Source of the DNA: Acidobacteriota bacterium
GTDB taxonomy: Bacteria > Acidobacteriota > Terriglobia > Terriglobales > Acidobacteriaceae
Length of the DNA stretch: 25,000 bases
Assembly: GCA_023441255.1 (NCBI GenBank)
Contig: JAEZPW010000044.1
Location: 1 to 25,000, forward strand
Direction of reading: 5' to 3'
This document shows positions 14,543 through 22,463 of the stretch, one piece after another. Each line of letters begins with the position of its first letter. Position 1 is the stretch's first letter. Below the pieces are notes generated by a model. It was not told the origin of the DNA. It ran no database searches and was given only the letters and a program-made list of their open reading frames with translations. Both the position numbers and the translations under genes were made by a program.

Positions 14543-16789
14543 TCACTGCCTCGGATAATCCAGCGCTTCCGGAATCATGACCTTCGAGATCGCCTCGGCT
14601 GCGCGATCTTTTGCGAGCATTGCGCCGGTGAGGCAACGGTCGAGCTTCGACCGCAGAGCGGCGAACCCTTCCAGCCCTTCGCAGGAGGCGCACGGTCCGG
14701 CCTTGCGCGGATGCGAACCATCGGAATTCACGACGTCGGTCGTGCACGCGGCGATGCCCGGAATGAGACCTTCCAGCGAGTCGAGGTCTTCCGACTGCAT
14801 GCAGCCCTGGTAGTTCGGGTCATCCCACGCTGGGTGGCGGCGGAAACCGAAATTCAGCTCCGTGCAGATGCGAGCCACTTCGCCGGCAGCGCGTGCCGTC
14901 TGAATGTGGCAGAGGTCGTTGAAGAACTGAACCGTGCCTTCGAGACCTTCGGCCACGACCGGATTTTCCGGTCCTCTCTTCTCGAGTTCAACGGCGTCGA
15001 GGATCTGGTAGCGAGCCCCGAGCAGCCAGCCTAGCGCGTCGGCCAACGGGAAGGTAACGCCCTGTCGCGCACTGTGATACAGCGGCTTGCCGTCTGCATC
15101 GGCACTCTTCTGAAGGTGGTTGTAGGTCCAGAGCCACAACGTCATGGCGCTCGCGAGTGCGCAAGCGCCCGTTCCGGGACGATCGGCGGCAATGCCGCGC
15201 ATTTCGGCGATCCACTGCTTAAACTGCGCCAGGAAAACCTCGTCCGTCATTGTGACCGTCAGGTTGCGGCGCTGCACGGCCTCGGGACCTTCGTAGGTAG
15301 CCTCAAGCTGCGAGTCCATCCACTTGTAGCCGAGAAAGCCGGGGCAGTCTTCGGTGATGCCATAGCCGCCCATCAGGGCCACGGCTTCGCGCATGGCGAC
15401 GCTGCCGTTGCCGGTATTCCAGAGCTTCGCTGCGGGACAAATGACGTTGCCGATGGATTCCATCAGCCTGAACTGCACGAGCGGATCGTTCTTCAACTGC
15501 TCGTAGCGGGCATTATCGCGCGTGCTCTCGGGCTGCTGTTCGAGTTCAAGGAACTCAAGCGCGTTCTTGCTGATCTCCTTGTAAGCCTTCAGGGTTGCGC
15601 GTCCGGGCGCAATACCGCGCTCGGCGAAGATGGCGTCTTTCTCGCGCTCTTTTGGATCGATTTCGTCGAAGGCGCGTGCGGCGCCGAGTGCCAACGACGC
15701 ACCCGCTTCACCCATGGCCCAGACACCGGCCAGGCGATGCAACGCGTCCTGCCGCTGCTGAATGCCGAGTTCGTAGCGGAGCGTACCGGGCGTGGTCTGC
15801 TCGGCCCCACGGAAGCGGCCGCGCTGATAACGAATGACTGGCTCGATTGCCGACAGCAGCTTGGCCGACGTCATCACGGCAACCGTGACGCGCGTGCGTT
15901 TGAAGACGGCTTCGATAACTTCGCTGTGATCGTAGTTGGGAACGATGACGCCGTCTTTCACTGTGTAGCCGCCAACGATGCGGCTGGCCGGAACCTTGAC
16001 GTTGAAGATCGGATCGTTTGTGGATGAAAGCTGGTGTACGAGTTTGCGCGCAGGTGTGCCACGGTCGTAGACGCCCGGATCGCCTTCCTCAACGATCACG
16101 ATGCAGGAGCTCTTGATTCGCGGATCGTCGGTATCGACGGCCGCGGTCACGAAGTTGGCGAAACCCATGTTGGTGATGAACCGGCCACGTTTCTCGACGT
16201 GCAGCATCGGTTCTTCGCCTTCTTTCCAGTCGGCGACACGAATTTTGCCGGCGAGCATGCCGGTGTCCACACCGACATATGGAATCGGCTCGGTCAGGCA
16301 AAACGCCCCGCGCCACGGCTTGCGGTCTTCGCCGGGCTGCGCCGGAGCGCACAGTGCCATGTACTTGTCGCGCTGTTCCTGCGTGCCCCGTTCGTGAATG
16401 GGCGATAATGCCAAACATCCGGCGAGAGAACCGGTGGCGGCGCCGGCGTCCACCCATGCCAGTTCATAGGCGATCAGCGCCAGAGCCAGGTTCTTCGGGC
16501 CGACGATGAAACCGCCCTGTTCGGGCTCCATGAAGGCTGCGGTGATGCCGGCCTTGTCGTAGGCCTCGAGCAGTTCGTTCTTCTCGGCCGTCCAGTCATG
16601 CGAAGCGCGAGCGCCACCGGCGACCAGGCGGGCGACGAGACCGCGGGCGACGTCGCGCGTGGACTGCACCAGCATCTGAAGATCGTAGCGGTCGGAATAC
16701 CGCCACATGATCTGGCGGACGTCATCGCCGGGCAATGTGCGAAGTGTCTCTTTCACCTTACCTTCGGCCTTGTTTACTGCTGTTGCCAT
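14543..16789 (-). CDS. large acyl-CoA dehydrogenase with cysteine-bearing C-terminal extension
   Basis: 748 aa, about twice the usual 380. It should oxidise an acyl-CoA to the enoyl-CoA with FAD and hand electrons to the ETF encoded downstream. The conserved FCLTEP is at 163-168, GGYGITE at 474-480, and ATYEGPEAVQRR follows, with Glu500 in the place of the catalytic base of MCAD-type enzymes. The dehydrogenase fold is stretched by insertions at about residues 290-430. A C-terminal extension of over 200 residues follows, with Cys at 663, 682, 700, 703 and 719, including PCASC. The ATG at 16789 was chosen for AAAGGA about 10 nt upstream; the preceding in-frame residues look non-coding. It is the first gene of the operon. 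The substrate cannot be told from the sequence. Confidence 0.88.
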   Translation of the reverse strand: MATAVNKAEGKVKETLRTLPGDDVRQIMWRYSDRYDLQMLVQSTRDVARGLVARLVAGGARASHDWTAEKNELLEAYDKAGITAAFMEPEQGGFIVGPKNLALALIAYELAWVDAGAATGSLAGCLALSPIHERGTQEQRDKYMALCAPAQPGEDRKPWRGAFCLTEPIPYVGVDTGMLAGKIRVADWKEGEEPMLHVEKRGRFITNMGFANFVTAAVDTDDPRIKSSCIVIVEEGDPGVYDRGTPARKLVHQLSSTNDPIFNVKVPASRIVGGYTVKDGVIVPNYDHSEVIEAVFKRTRVTVAVMTSAKLLSAIEPVIRYQRGRFRGAEQTTPGTLRYELGIQQRQDALHRLAGVWAMGEAGASLALGAARAFDEIDPKEREKDAIFAERGIAPGRATLKAYKEISKNALEFLELEQQPESTRDNARYEQLKNDPLVQFRLMESIGNVICPAAKLWNTGNGSVAMREAVALMGGYGITEDCPGFLGYKWMDSQLEATYEGPEAVQRRNLTVTMTDEVFLAQFKQWIAEMRGIAADRPGTGACALASAMTLWLWTYNHLQKSADADGKPLYHSARQGVTFPLADALGWLLGARYQILDAVELEKRGPENPVVAEGLEGTVQFFNDLCHIQTARAAGEVARICTELNFGFRRHPAWDDPNYQGCMQSEDLDSLEGLIPGIAACTTDVVNSDGSHPRKAGPCASCEGLEGFAALRSKLDRCLTGAMLAKDRAAEAISKVMIPEALDYPRQ

Positions 16790-16986
16790 GACACACAAAT
16801 CCTTTCCGTGCACAACGCCAGGGGGATTCCCGCATTTACAGCAGCGCGCCACATCGCGCTCGGACTCCCGGTTGCGGTTCAGAAATTCAGAATACGAGGA
16901 ATGTTCCCCACAATTATGACGGCTTCTACTCGGGATTGTCTAGAAGGAGCCGTTGCTCAAAGTTAGTCCGCAATGTCATTCAGGCC

Positions 16987-17002
16987 AGTGATGTGCGTCA
17001 CA
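16987..17002. promoter_or_regulatory. candidate CRP/FNR-family binding site
   Basis: AGTGA-N6-TCACA, matching nine of ten positions of the E. coli CRP half-sites (TGTGA-N6-TCACA). It lies about 198 bp upstream of the acyl-CoA dehydrogenase start and 427 bp upstream of the MFS start. Whether a matching regulator exists in this organism is unknown. Confidence 0.4.
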
Positions 17003-17013
17003 TCGCAAAATGT

Positions 17014-17082
17014 TTTTCGCGGCCCTGCCGGAAACAGCGATCTGGGTGGGGGCTGCAGGCAAGTGTGGCAGGGCCGCGAAAA
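17014..17082. repeat. 16-bp perfect inverted repeat around a 37-bp core
   Basis: Left arm TTTTCGCGGCCCTGCC (17014-17029), right arm its exact complement (17067-17082). The arms could form a strong GC-rich stem with a large loop in RNA or mark a small mobile-element relic. There is no transposase and no obvious target duplication. It sits 11 bp after the CRP-like site. Confidence 0.7.
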
Positions 17083-17428
17083 GTCAGCGAGAGGCTCCAA
17101 ATGCCTGGCTTGTCCGCTCAACACGCTCGTTGGCGTTCACCTCCGTGGATTCCAGGCGTTGTTTTATCGTGAGCAGTCGTCGCACCATATCCGAACACGG
17201 ACCGCACAAGATAGATTCAGGATTCGTTTCACGTTTGCACAAGTCACATTTCATTTGTCACCGCCTTCGGACGTCCTCACGTCCTGTTGTTGCTTATTTG
17301 ACGAGCGAATGCTGAGAATCAGCGCAAATTGTGGGGTAAAGTTTCGTCAATGTATGTCAAGAACGAACAGGCGTTGGCGAGGATCGGGCATCCAATTAGC
17401 AGCCGAACGAAAGGGCGATCGCAGGGAG

Positions 17429-18808
17429 ATGGCTGAGCCTCAAAATGCAGTACCGCAACCGCGCTCGCGGCTTGCGACGACGTTGCGCGCGCTGCGCCAT
17501 CGCAATTTTCAACTCTTCTTCAGCGGACAATTGATCTCGCTGATCGGCACATGGATGCAGACGGTAGCGGAGTCGTGGCTCGTGTACCGCCTCACCGGGT
17601 CTTCCCTCCTGCTCGGTTCTGTAGCGTTTGCCTCACAGATTCCGGTGTTCCTGATGGCCCCGATCGGCGGTACGGTCGCCGATAGGTTCAATCGCCACCG
17701 CATCATCATCGCAACGCAATGCCTGTCGATGGTGCTAGCGCTCACCTATGCCGGCCTTACCATCACCGAAGTCATCCGCGCGACCCGGGTTTGGCCGATA
17801 TTCGTGCTGGCCGCACTACTCGGGGTGGTTAACGCGTTCGATATTCCGGCGCGGCAAGCGTTCATCGTGGAGATGGTCGGCCGTGAGGACTTGATGAACG
17901 CCATCGCGCTGAACTCTTCGATGTTCAACGGGGCACGGGTCATTGGCCCCTCCGTTGCCGGCATTATCGTTGCCAAGATCGGGGAGGGGTGGTGCTTCTT
18001 CGGTAACGGCATGAGCTACATTGCCGTCATTGCGGGGCTGCTGCTGATGCGCGTTCAAGTCAAGCGTCGCGCGATTACGGCGTCTCCGCTCGAGAATATT
18101 CTCGAAGGTTTTCGGTATGTGCGCAGCACGCGCCCGGTTCGGGCGCTGCTGATCATGTTGGGGATCGTGAGCCTGGTGGGCATGCCATACGTCGTGCTTA
18201 TGCCGGTCTTCGCCAAACAGATCCTGCATGGCGGCGCCCGCGAACTCGGCATCCTCATGGGAGCCACTGGCGTGGGTGCGCTGATTGGAGCGCTGACGCT
18301 GGCCACGCGGACCGGGCTCAAGGGCATAAGTATCTGGATCAACGCCGCTTCGGCCGGATTCGGCGCGAGCCTCATACTCTTCTGCTCAGTAAGCTATTTT
18401 CTTCCTCGGCATTTCTGGCTGGCTACGATTTCGCTTGTTCCCGTCGGTTACTGCATGATGGTACAGATGGCCTCGTCGAACACGCTCATTCAGTCGATGG
18501 TGCCCGACCGATTGCGAGGGCGAGTCATGTCGGTCTACTCGATGATGTTCATGGGCATGGCGCCGTTCGGAGCATTTTTCGCCGGAGCGCTGGCCAATCG
18601 TCTCGGTGCGCCGCTCACGGTGGTTATCGGCGCGATCGGGTGTCTGGGTGCGGCGGCTCTGTTCGGACTTCGCTTGCCGAGTTTCCGGGTGGAGGCTCGC
18701 GAACTTGTGCTGGCGCAGCAGGAGACCGGCGGCAGTCCGGCGCAGCAGATGACTCCGCAGGGAGTTTCACTCACAGGAGAGGAAGCACCCACTCCCAGCG
18801 CGAGGTAG
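17429..18808 (+). CDS. MFS transporter, EntS/MFS_3-like exporter
   Basis: 459 aa, many hydrophobic helices (about 11-12). Opening RALRHRNFQLFFSGQLISLIGTWMQ and the segment PIGGTVADRFNRHRIII (the inter-helix 2-3 motif) are typical of the MFS_3 (enterobactin-exporter-like) branch. It probably exports a small molecule by proton antiport; the substrate is unknown. The ATG at 17429 was chosen because the family's conserved N-terminus starts soon after; an AGGGAG lies immediately upstream, closer than ideal. An in-frame ATG at 17354 has no ribosome-binding site. The next gene begins 7 bp after the stop, with its GAGG site inside the end of this gene, so the two are very likely cotranscribed. Confidence 0.88.
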   Translation: MAEPQNAVPQPRSRLATTLRALRHRNFQLFFSGQLISLIGTWMQTVAESWLVYRLTGSSLLLGSVAFASQIPVFLMAPIGGTVADRFNRHRIIIATQCLSMVLALTYAGLTITEVIRATRVWPIFVLAALLGVVNAFDIPARQAFIVEMVGREDLMNAIALNSSMFNGARVIGPSVAGIIVAKIGEGWCFFGNGMSYIAVIAGLLLMRVQVKRRAITASPLENILEGFRYVRSTRPVRALLIMLGIVSLVGMPYVVLMPVFAKQILHGGARELGILMGATGVGALIGALTLATRTGLKGISIWINAASAGFGASLILFCSVSYFLPRHFWLATISLVPVGYCMMVQMASSNTLIQSMVPDRLRGRVMSVYSMMFMGMAPFGAFFAGALANRLGAPLTVVIGAIGCLGAAALFGLRLPSFRVEARELVLAQQETGGSPAQQMTPQGVSLTGEEAPTPSAR

Positions 18809-18815
18809 GCGCGAT

Positions 18816-19874
18816 ATGAGTTCCGCGATGCGAAAAATCAGCCCCGAAGTTCTGCTTTTCTTCTGTCTCGCGTGGTTCAATGCTGCGATTGCGCAAACGT
18901 CCGTCTCACCGCAAACCGCACTGCATGTCGCACCGAGGCCAGCAGACGTCCGGGCTGACTGGAAAGCACTTATTGGCGAGTACGTCTACGGCAACGCGAA
19001 CCTGACGGTGCTCGAACGCGACGGCAATCTCTTTCTGAGCAGGAGCCGCGGGGACTTCCGGCGGTTGAAGCAGAGCGGACCGACGACGTTTACGACTGCG
19101 GGTCAAAACGTGCGGTTTGCGCGAGCGGCGAACGGCACGATGGAAGTGACGGTCGACGGTACCAGGTTCGTAAAGAAGCCGCTGGGCGATGTTAGTCACA
19201 GCTTTCGGATCATGCCGACGCGTCCGGTCGACGAACTGAGGAAGGAGGCCCTGCGGGCCAAACCACCGGTGGAAACGGGTAAACGCGAACCGGACCTGGT
19301 CGAGATCACTTCCCTTGATCCGACGGTCAAGCTTGACGTCCGGTATGCCACGTCGGACAACTTCATGGGAACACTGTTCTATTCGGAGGCTCGCGCTTTC
19401 CTGCAGCGCCCTGCCGCAGAGGCCCTCGTGCGGGCCAATCGCACGCTCAGGCCTTACGGGTACGGGTTGCTGATACATGATGCGTATCGCCCCTGGTTTG
19501 TGACGAAGATGTTCTGGGACGCCACTCCTGTGGATAAGAGAGGATTCGTGGCAGACCCGGCGAAAGGTTCCAACCACAACCGCGGCGGCGCCGTTGACTT
19601 AACGCTTTACGACCTGCGTACGGGCCAAGAAGTGGAAATGCCGGGCGGCTACGACGAGATGTCGAGGCGATCGTATGCGCACTACGAGGGCGGAACGTCG
19701 CTCCAGCGATGGCGGCGGGATCTGCTGCGCGCAGCCATGGAGGCGCGGGGATTCAAGGTCTACGACATGGAGTGGTGGCATTTCGACTACAAAGACTGGG
19801 CGAAGTACCCGGTGCTAAATGTGTCATTCGCACAACTGGAAAAGCGCGAGAGGGGCTCTACTTCGCCACATTGA
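18816..19874 (+). CDS. exported VanX/DdpX-type D-Ala-D-Ala dipeptidase with extra N-terminal domain
   Basis: 352 aa; peptidase family M15D. The catalytic part (about 160-340) has DAYRPW with Arg225, SNHNRGGAVDLTL with zinc ligands His254 and Asp261, and MEWWHFDY with Glu319 and His322, matching VanX His116/Asp123/Glu181/His184. It cleaves D-alanyl-D-alanine dipeptide. Residues 1-26 form a signal peptide, so action is periplasmic, pointing to peptidoglycan recycling. Residues 45-125 are a beta-rich domain not present in VanX itself, of a kind found at the ends of some serine hydrolases. ATG 18816 has GAGG about 10 nt upstream; ATG 18828 is an alternative. No vanH, vanA or vanRS genes are nearby, so glycopeptide resistance is not indicated. 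Confidence 0.88.
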   Translation: MSSAMRKISPEVLLFFCLAWFNAAIAQTSVSPQTALHVAPRPADVRADWKALIGEYVYGNANLTVLERDGNLFLSRSRGDFRRLKQSGPTTFTTAGQNVRFARAANGTMEVTVDGTRFVKKPLGDVSHSFRIMPTRPVDELRKEALRAKPPVETGKREPDLVEITSLDPTVKLDVRYATSDNFMGTLFYSEARAFLQRPAAEALVRANRTLRPYGYGLLIHDAYRPWFVTKMFWDATPVDKRGFVADPAKGSNHNRGGAVDLTLYDLRTGQEVEMPGGYDEMSRRSYAHYEGGTSLQRWRRDLLRAAMEARGFKVYDMEWWHFDYKDWAKYPVLNVSFAQLEKRERGSTSPH

Positions 19875-19908
19875 TAACCGCTGTTCAGGTTTTGCCGCCA
19901 GACAGTAA

Positions 19909-19943
19909 TGGCCGTCCGATGGAACTGGATCGCAGGACGGCCA
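19909..19943. terminator. 9-bp stem hairpin between convergent genes
   Basis: TGGCCGTCC (19909-19917) pairs with GGACGGCCA (19935-19943) around a 17-nt loop. It lies 34 bp after the dipeptidase stop and 15 bp past the OB-fold-like gene's stop, as expected for a shared stop. There is no T-tract, so confidence is moderate. Confidence 0.5.
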
Positions 19944-19958
19944 CACTCAATCGGTGTA

Positions 19959-20360
19959 TTACTTGGTCAACCAGGTCCAGACCGGAGAGCCATCCTTGTC
20001 GCGCAGCACGAGGGTGTTCTCTCCCTTCACGATCTCGCGAGCGAGAATGACCTCAGTTTGTGCGTCGTCTTTCGCCTTCGCTCCGGTCACTTCCAACTCG
20101 TCGCCCTTTTGGAAATTCATATCAAGGGCAGACAGAAACTTTGCCGGGCAGAGGCAAATCTCAACAAGACCCTTGTCCGTCTTGATCATGAGGTGCGTAT
20201 CTTTTTCGGGGCTCGCTGCCTGCTTAACTTCTTCCACTGAGCCCTTTACTTTGACTTCCGACGCCTTGTCATACTTGTGCCCGCTCTGGGCGAAAGCAAG
20301 GGGCACGGCGAGGACGAGGGTGAAGATCAGAACCGCTTTCCAAAAGAATGCCGCTTTCAT
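19959..20360 (-). CDS. small secreted OB-fold-like protein
   Basis: 133 aa. Residues 1-25 form a signal peptide (KAVLIFTLVLAVPLAFAQS). The mature part reads as a five-strand beta barrel: KVKGSVEEVKQ, THLMIKTDKGLVEICLCP, GDELEVTGAKAK, AQTEVILAREIVKG and NTLVLRD. This is the pattern of bacterial periplasmic OB-fold proteins. Two cysteines occur in ICLCP, spaced CxC. The function is not known; a metal or ligand role is only a guess. The ATG at 20360 has GGAGGAA directly upstream and is clearly the start. It lies downstream of the radical SAM gene on the same strand, with 255 bp between them. Confidence 0.78.
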   Translation of the reverse strand: MKAAFFWKAVLIFTLVLAVPLAFAQSGHKYDKASEVKVKGSVEEVKQAASPEKDTHLMIKTDKGLVEICLCPAKFLSALDMNFQKGDELEVTGAKAKDDAQTEVILAREIVKGENTLVLRDKDGSPVWTWLTK

Positions 20361-20615
20361 GGGTTCCTCCGCGCTGGGGACGGCTGCCGTGGAGCGGTGC
20401 AGGTCGCAGTTCTGGCGGGAACCGTGCGCGGCATGCGACTTCTCCAGCGTTCGCACACTTTCTTACGTATTCATCATGTGCCTTTGACGGCTGGATGCAG
20501 TGAGGCTTATCACAGGGATTGGTGACAGGTTGGCCACCGATCGAGGGGAAACCCGCGTTGATCCAGGCAAGGGCGCAGAGGAAGTGCAACGGACGTGAAT
20601 TGAACGTGCAGGTCT

Positions 20616-21734
20616 TCAGTCACCTGCGACGGCGGACAATTTCCTCGGGATGTAGGAGCAGCAGGGCTCCTCGGCAAACATGTCGCCGCTAAGGGCATAG
20701 GCGCGGGCGCGTGAACCTCCGCAGATTTCCTTAAACTCGCATTCGCCGCATTTACCCTTGAGGTTCCTGGTATCGCGCAGCGCCACGAAGAGGGGTGAAT
20801 CCCGGTAGAGTTCCTTGAGGCCTGTCTTCCGGACGTTTCCTGCCGAGACGGGCAGAAAGCCGCTAGGGAATACCTCGCCGAGGTGGGAGACGAAGGCAAA
20901 GCCCTTTCCGTCGTTGATGCCTTTGGGCGCACGCCCGATGTGGTCGACACCAGTAATCGATGCAAACGGGTGCGTCGTGCCTGCCGGCTGCGGGACACCA
21001 GCTTTGCGTTCGGCGGCGCGCTTCTGAAGGAGGAAGCGGCGGTAATGCTGAGCCTCGGTGCTCTTTATGTCAAAGTTGGCAGTCTTCGCGGTAGCCTGAA
21101 GCTTTTCAAAAACGTGCTCAAATTCATCGGCGGAAATGAGGTCTGAGGACTGCCCCCGTCCGGTCGGAACCAGAAAGAACACACTCCAAAGCACGATGTT
21201 GAGGCTCTTCAGCAGATCGACCATTGCGTCGAGATACTGAAGGTTGTGTCGCGTGATGGTGGTGTTTATCTGCACGCTGAGGCCGAGTTCGCCGGCCCAG
21301 CGAACTGCGTCCAAGGTCCAACGATAAGATCCGGGCACGCGGCGGAAGGCGTCGTGAATCTCGGGGCTAGGACCGTCCAGGCTGACTGCCAGACGGGCGA
21401 GACCTCGCTTTTGAAGCTCGGCGATGGCTGCGCGTGTCAGCAACGGCGTGGCGCTGGGAGTCAGGGAGGTTCTGACGCCACGTTTGCTTGCGTACTCCAC
21501 CAGATCGTAGATGTCGGGGCGCTTGAGCGGATCTCCGCCGGTGATTACGAAAACCGGAACCTGCATTTCGGCGATGTCGTCGATGACTCGCTTACCCTGC
21601 TCTGTCGTGAGTTCCAGCGGATTTCGCCAGGCTTGCGCCGAAGCTCGGCAATGAACGCAGGCAAGATCGCACGCCTGGGTCACTTCCCAGATCACTACAA
21701 AAGGGCGCTGATTGAAATCTATGTTTAGGTCCAC
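20616..21734 (-). CDS. radical SAM/SPASM protein, TIGR04053-like
   Basis: 372 aa from GTG 21734. CxxxCxxC for the SAM-binding 4Fe-4S cluster is at Cys22, 26 and 29 (ACDLACVHC). A C-terminal SPASM-like domain has Cys329, 332, 338, 358 and 359 (CGECEFKEICGG, then EEPCCSYIP). TIGR04053 is a radical SAM/SPASM family related to AhbD/NirJ heme enzymes and peptide-modifying enzymes; the match is from memory, by the CCSYIP end. No peptide precursor or heme gene is adjacent, so the substrate is unknown. The frame stays open to GTG 21782, but that start has no ribosome-binding site and adds residues outside the family pattern; GTG 21734 has GAGACGGA upstream. Both starts are GTG. It is divergent from the rubrerythrin-like gene. 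Confidence 0.85.
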   Translation of the reverse strand: MDLNIDFNQRPFVVIWEVTQACDLACVHCRASAQAWRNPLELTTEQGKRVIDDIAEMQVPVFVITGGDPLKRPDIYDLVEYASKRGVRTSLTPSATPLLTRAAIAELQKRGLARLAVSLDGPSPEIHDAFRRVPGSYRWTLDAVRWAGELGLSVQINTTITRHNLQYLDAMVDLLKSLNIVLWSVFFLVPTGRGQSSDLISADEFEHVFEKLQATAKTANFDIKSTEAQHYRRFLLQKRAAERKAGVPQPAGTTHPFASITGVDHIGRAPKGINDGKGFAFVSHLGEVFPSGFLPVSAGNVRKTGLKELYRDSPLFVALRDTRNLKGKCGECEFKEICGGSRARAYALSGDMFAEEPCCSYIPRKLSAVAGD

Positions 21735-21847
21735 GGTTCCGTCTCGGCTGCTCGGGCCTGCTACTCCATGCCAGCATTCCACGTTACGGAGCGAGGCAAT
21801 ATGACAAAGGTCACGAAACCGCAGCTTTACCGGTTGCAGCTTCTGTT

Positions 21848-21874
21848 TTGCAAATTCTTGCGCAAGGTTATAAA
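21848..21874 (+). promoter_or_regulatory. weak candidate promoter for the rubrerythrin-like gene
   Basis: TTGCAA at 21848-21853 and TATAAA at 21869-21874 are 15 bp apart, short of the ideal 17. A 10-bp palindrome (CTTGCGCAAG, 21857-21866) lies between them and could be an operator. This is the only promoter-like pair I noticed in the 179-bp divergent gap. Confidence 0.25.
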
Positions 21875-21913
21875 TTCTGCGGAGTCGTACGTGCTTTTAC
21901 AGGAGCCACGCCC

Positions 21914-22441
21914 GTGAAACGCGAATTTGCCTCCCTTACGGCCCGCGAGGCCTTGCACGTCGCAGTATTTATCGAAGAGCGCAACGCCGAAATCTATTCC
22001 CAATTTGCTGAATTGTTCGATAGCTTCCAGGACCCGGAGTCGGTCGATATCGCCGCAGCGTTCTGGGACATGGCCCAGGAAGAGCGGAGACACGGGGCCG
22101 AGCTGCAGCAACGGTATCTGGAGCGTTATGGTCCTGAGCCCTGCGCGATCACCGAGGAAGAAATACGGGAAACGGTCGAGTTGCCCAAATTCCAGAGTGG
22201 AGACATCTTTGCCATCACACGCGCACAGGTTTCGCGAGTTCCCTGCAACCAGGCTTTGCAGATAGCGCTGGCTGCGGAGAGTTCCGCCTTGAAGTTCTAC
22301 ACCCGCCTGGCAGAGATGACGGATGACGAGGAAATGAGAGACCTGTACGAGGAATTGGCCGGCGACGAGAGCCAGCACACCAAAGCACTCGAGCGGAAGA
22401 TTCGCGGAGGTCAGAAGTTAGCCGCGACCCGAGAAGCCTGA
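21914..22441 (+). CDS. ferritin-like/rubrerythrin-type diiron protein
   Basis: 175 aa. Four-helix-bundle diiron protein with ligand set Glu21/22 (IEERNAEIY), Glu57-x-x-His60 (EERRH), Glu122 (AESSALKFY) and Glu152-x-x-His155 (DESQH). This is the carboxylate-rich site of rubrerythrins and ferritin-like proteins that handle iron and peroxide. The rubredoxin part of classical rubrerythrin is missing. The GTG at 21914 was chosen because AGGAG lies about 8 nt upstream; the frame stays open to an ATG at 21848, but that stretch is not family-like. It ends 22 bp before the end of the convergent dehydrogenase gene. A role in oxidative-stress defence is inferred from the family. Confidence 0.86.
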   Translation: MKREFASLTAREALHVAVFIEERNAEIYSQFAELFDSFQDPESVDIAAAFWDMAQEERRHGAELQQRYLERYGPEPCAITEEEIRETVELPKFQSGDIFAITRAQVSRVPCNQALQIALAAESSALKFYTRLAEMTDDEEMRDLYEELAGDESQHTKALERKIRGGQKLAATREA

Positions 22442-22463
22442 ACGCTTCGCAGCAGCGGGTTAC

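Larger units (their letters stand above)
16790..17428. other. 639-bp divergent regulatory region
   Basis: This separates the divergent acyl-CoA dehydrogenase and MFS genes and has no credible coding region. It contains a CRP/FNR-type palindrome at 16987-17002 and a 16-bp perfect inverted repeat at 17014-17082. The 17083-17428 part is mostly featureless by eye. I could not identify convincing -35/-10 pairs for either operon. Confidence 0.65.

Noticed and set aside
15074..16027. Long plus-strand open frame of 317 aa inside the acyl-CoA dehydrogenase gene
   Set aside because: It is antisense to a gene with clear catalytic motifs and has no recognisable domain.
16890..16910. GGAATGTTCC palindrome as an operator upstream of the acyl-CoA dehydrogenase gene
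   Set aside because: A 4-bp half-site palindrome is too short to separate from chance, and no second copy was seen.
16973..17428. N-terminal extension of the MFS protein
   Set aside because: The extension crosses a CRP-like site and an inverted repeat and has no membrane or family pattern; the conserved start is at 17429.
18816..19874. VanX as evidence of glycopeptide resistance
   Set aside because: No vanH, vanA, vanR or vanS is present; exported VanX-like dipeptidases are common cell-wall enzymes.
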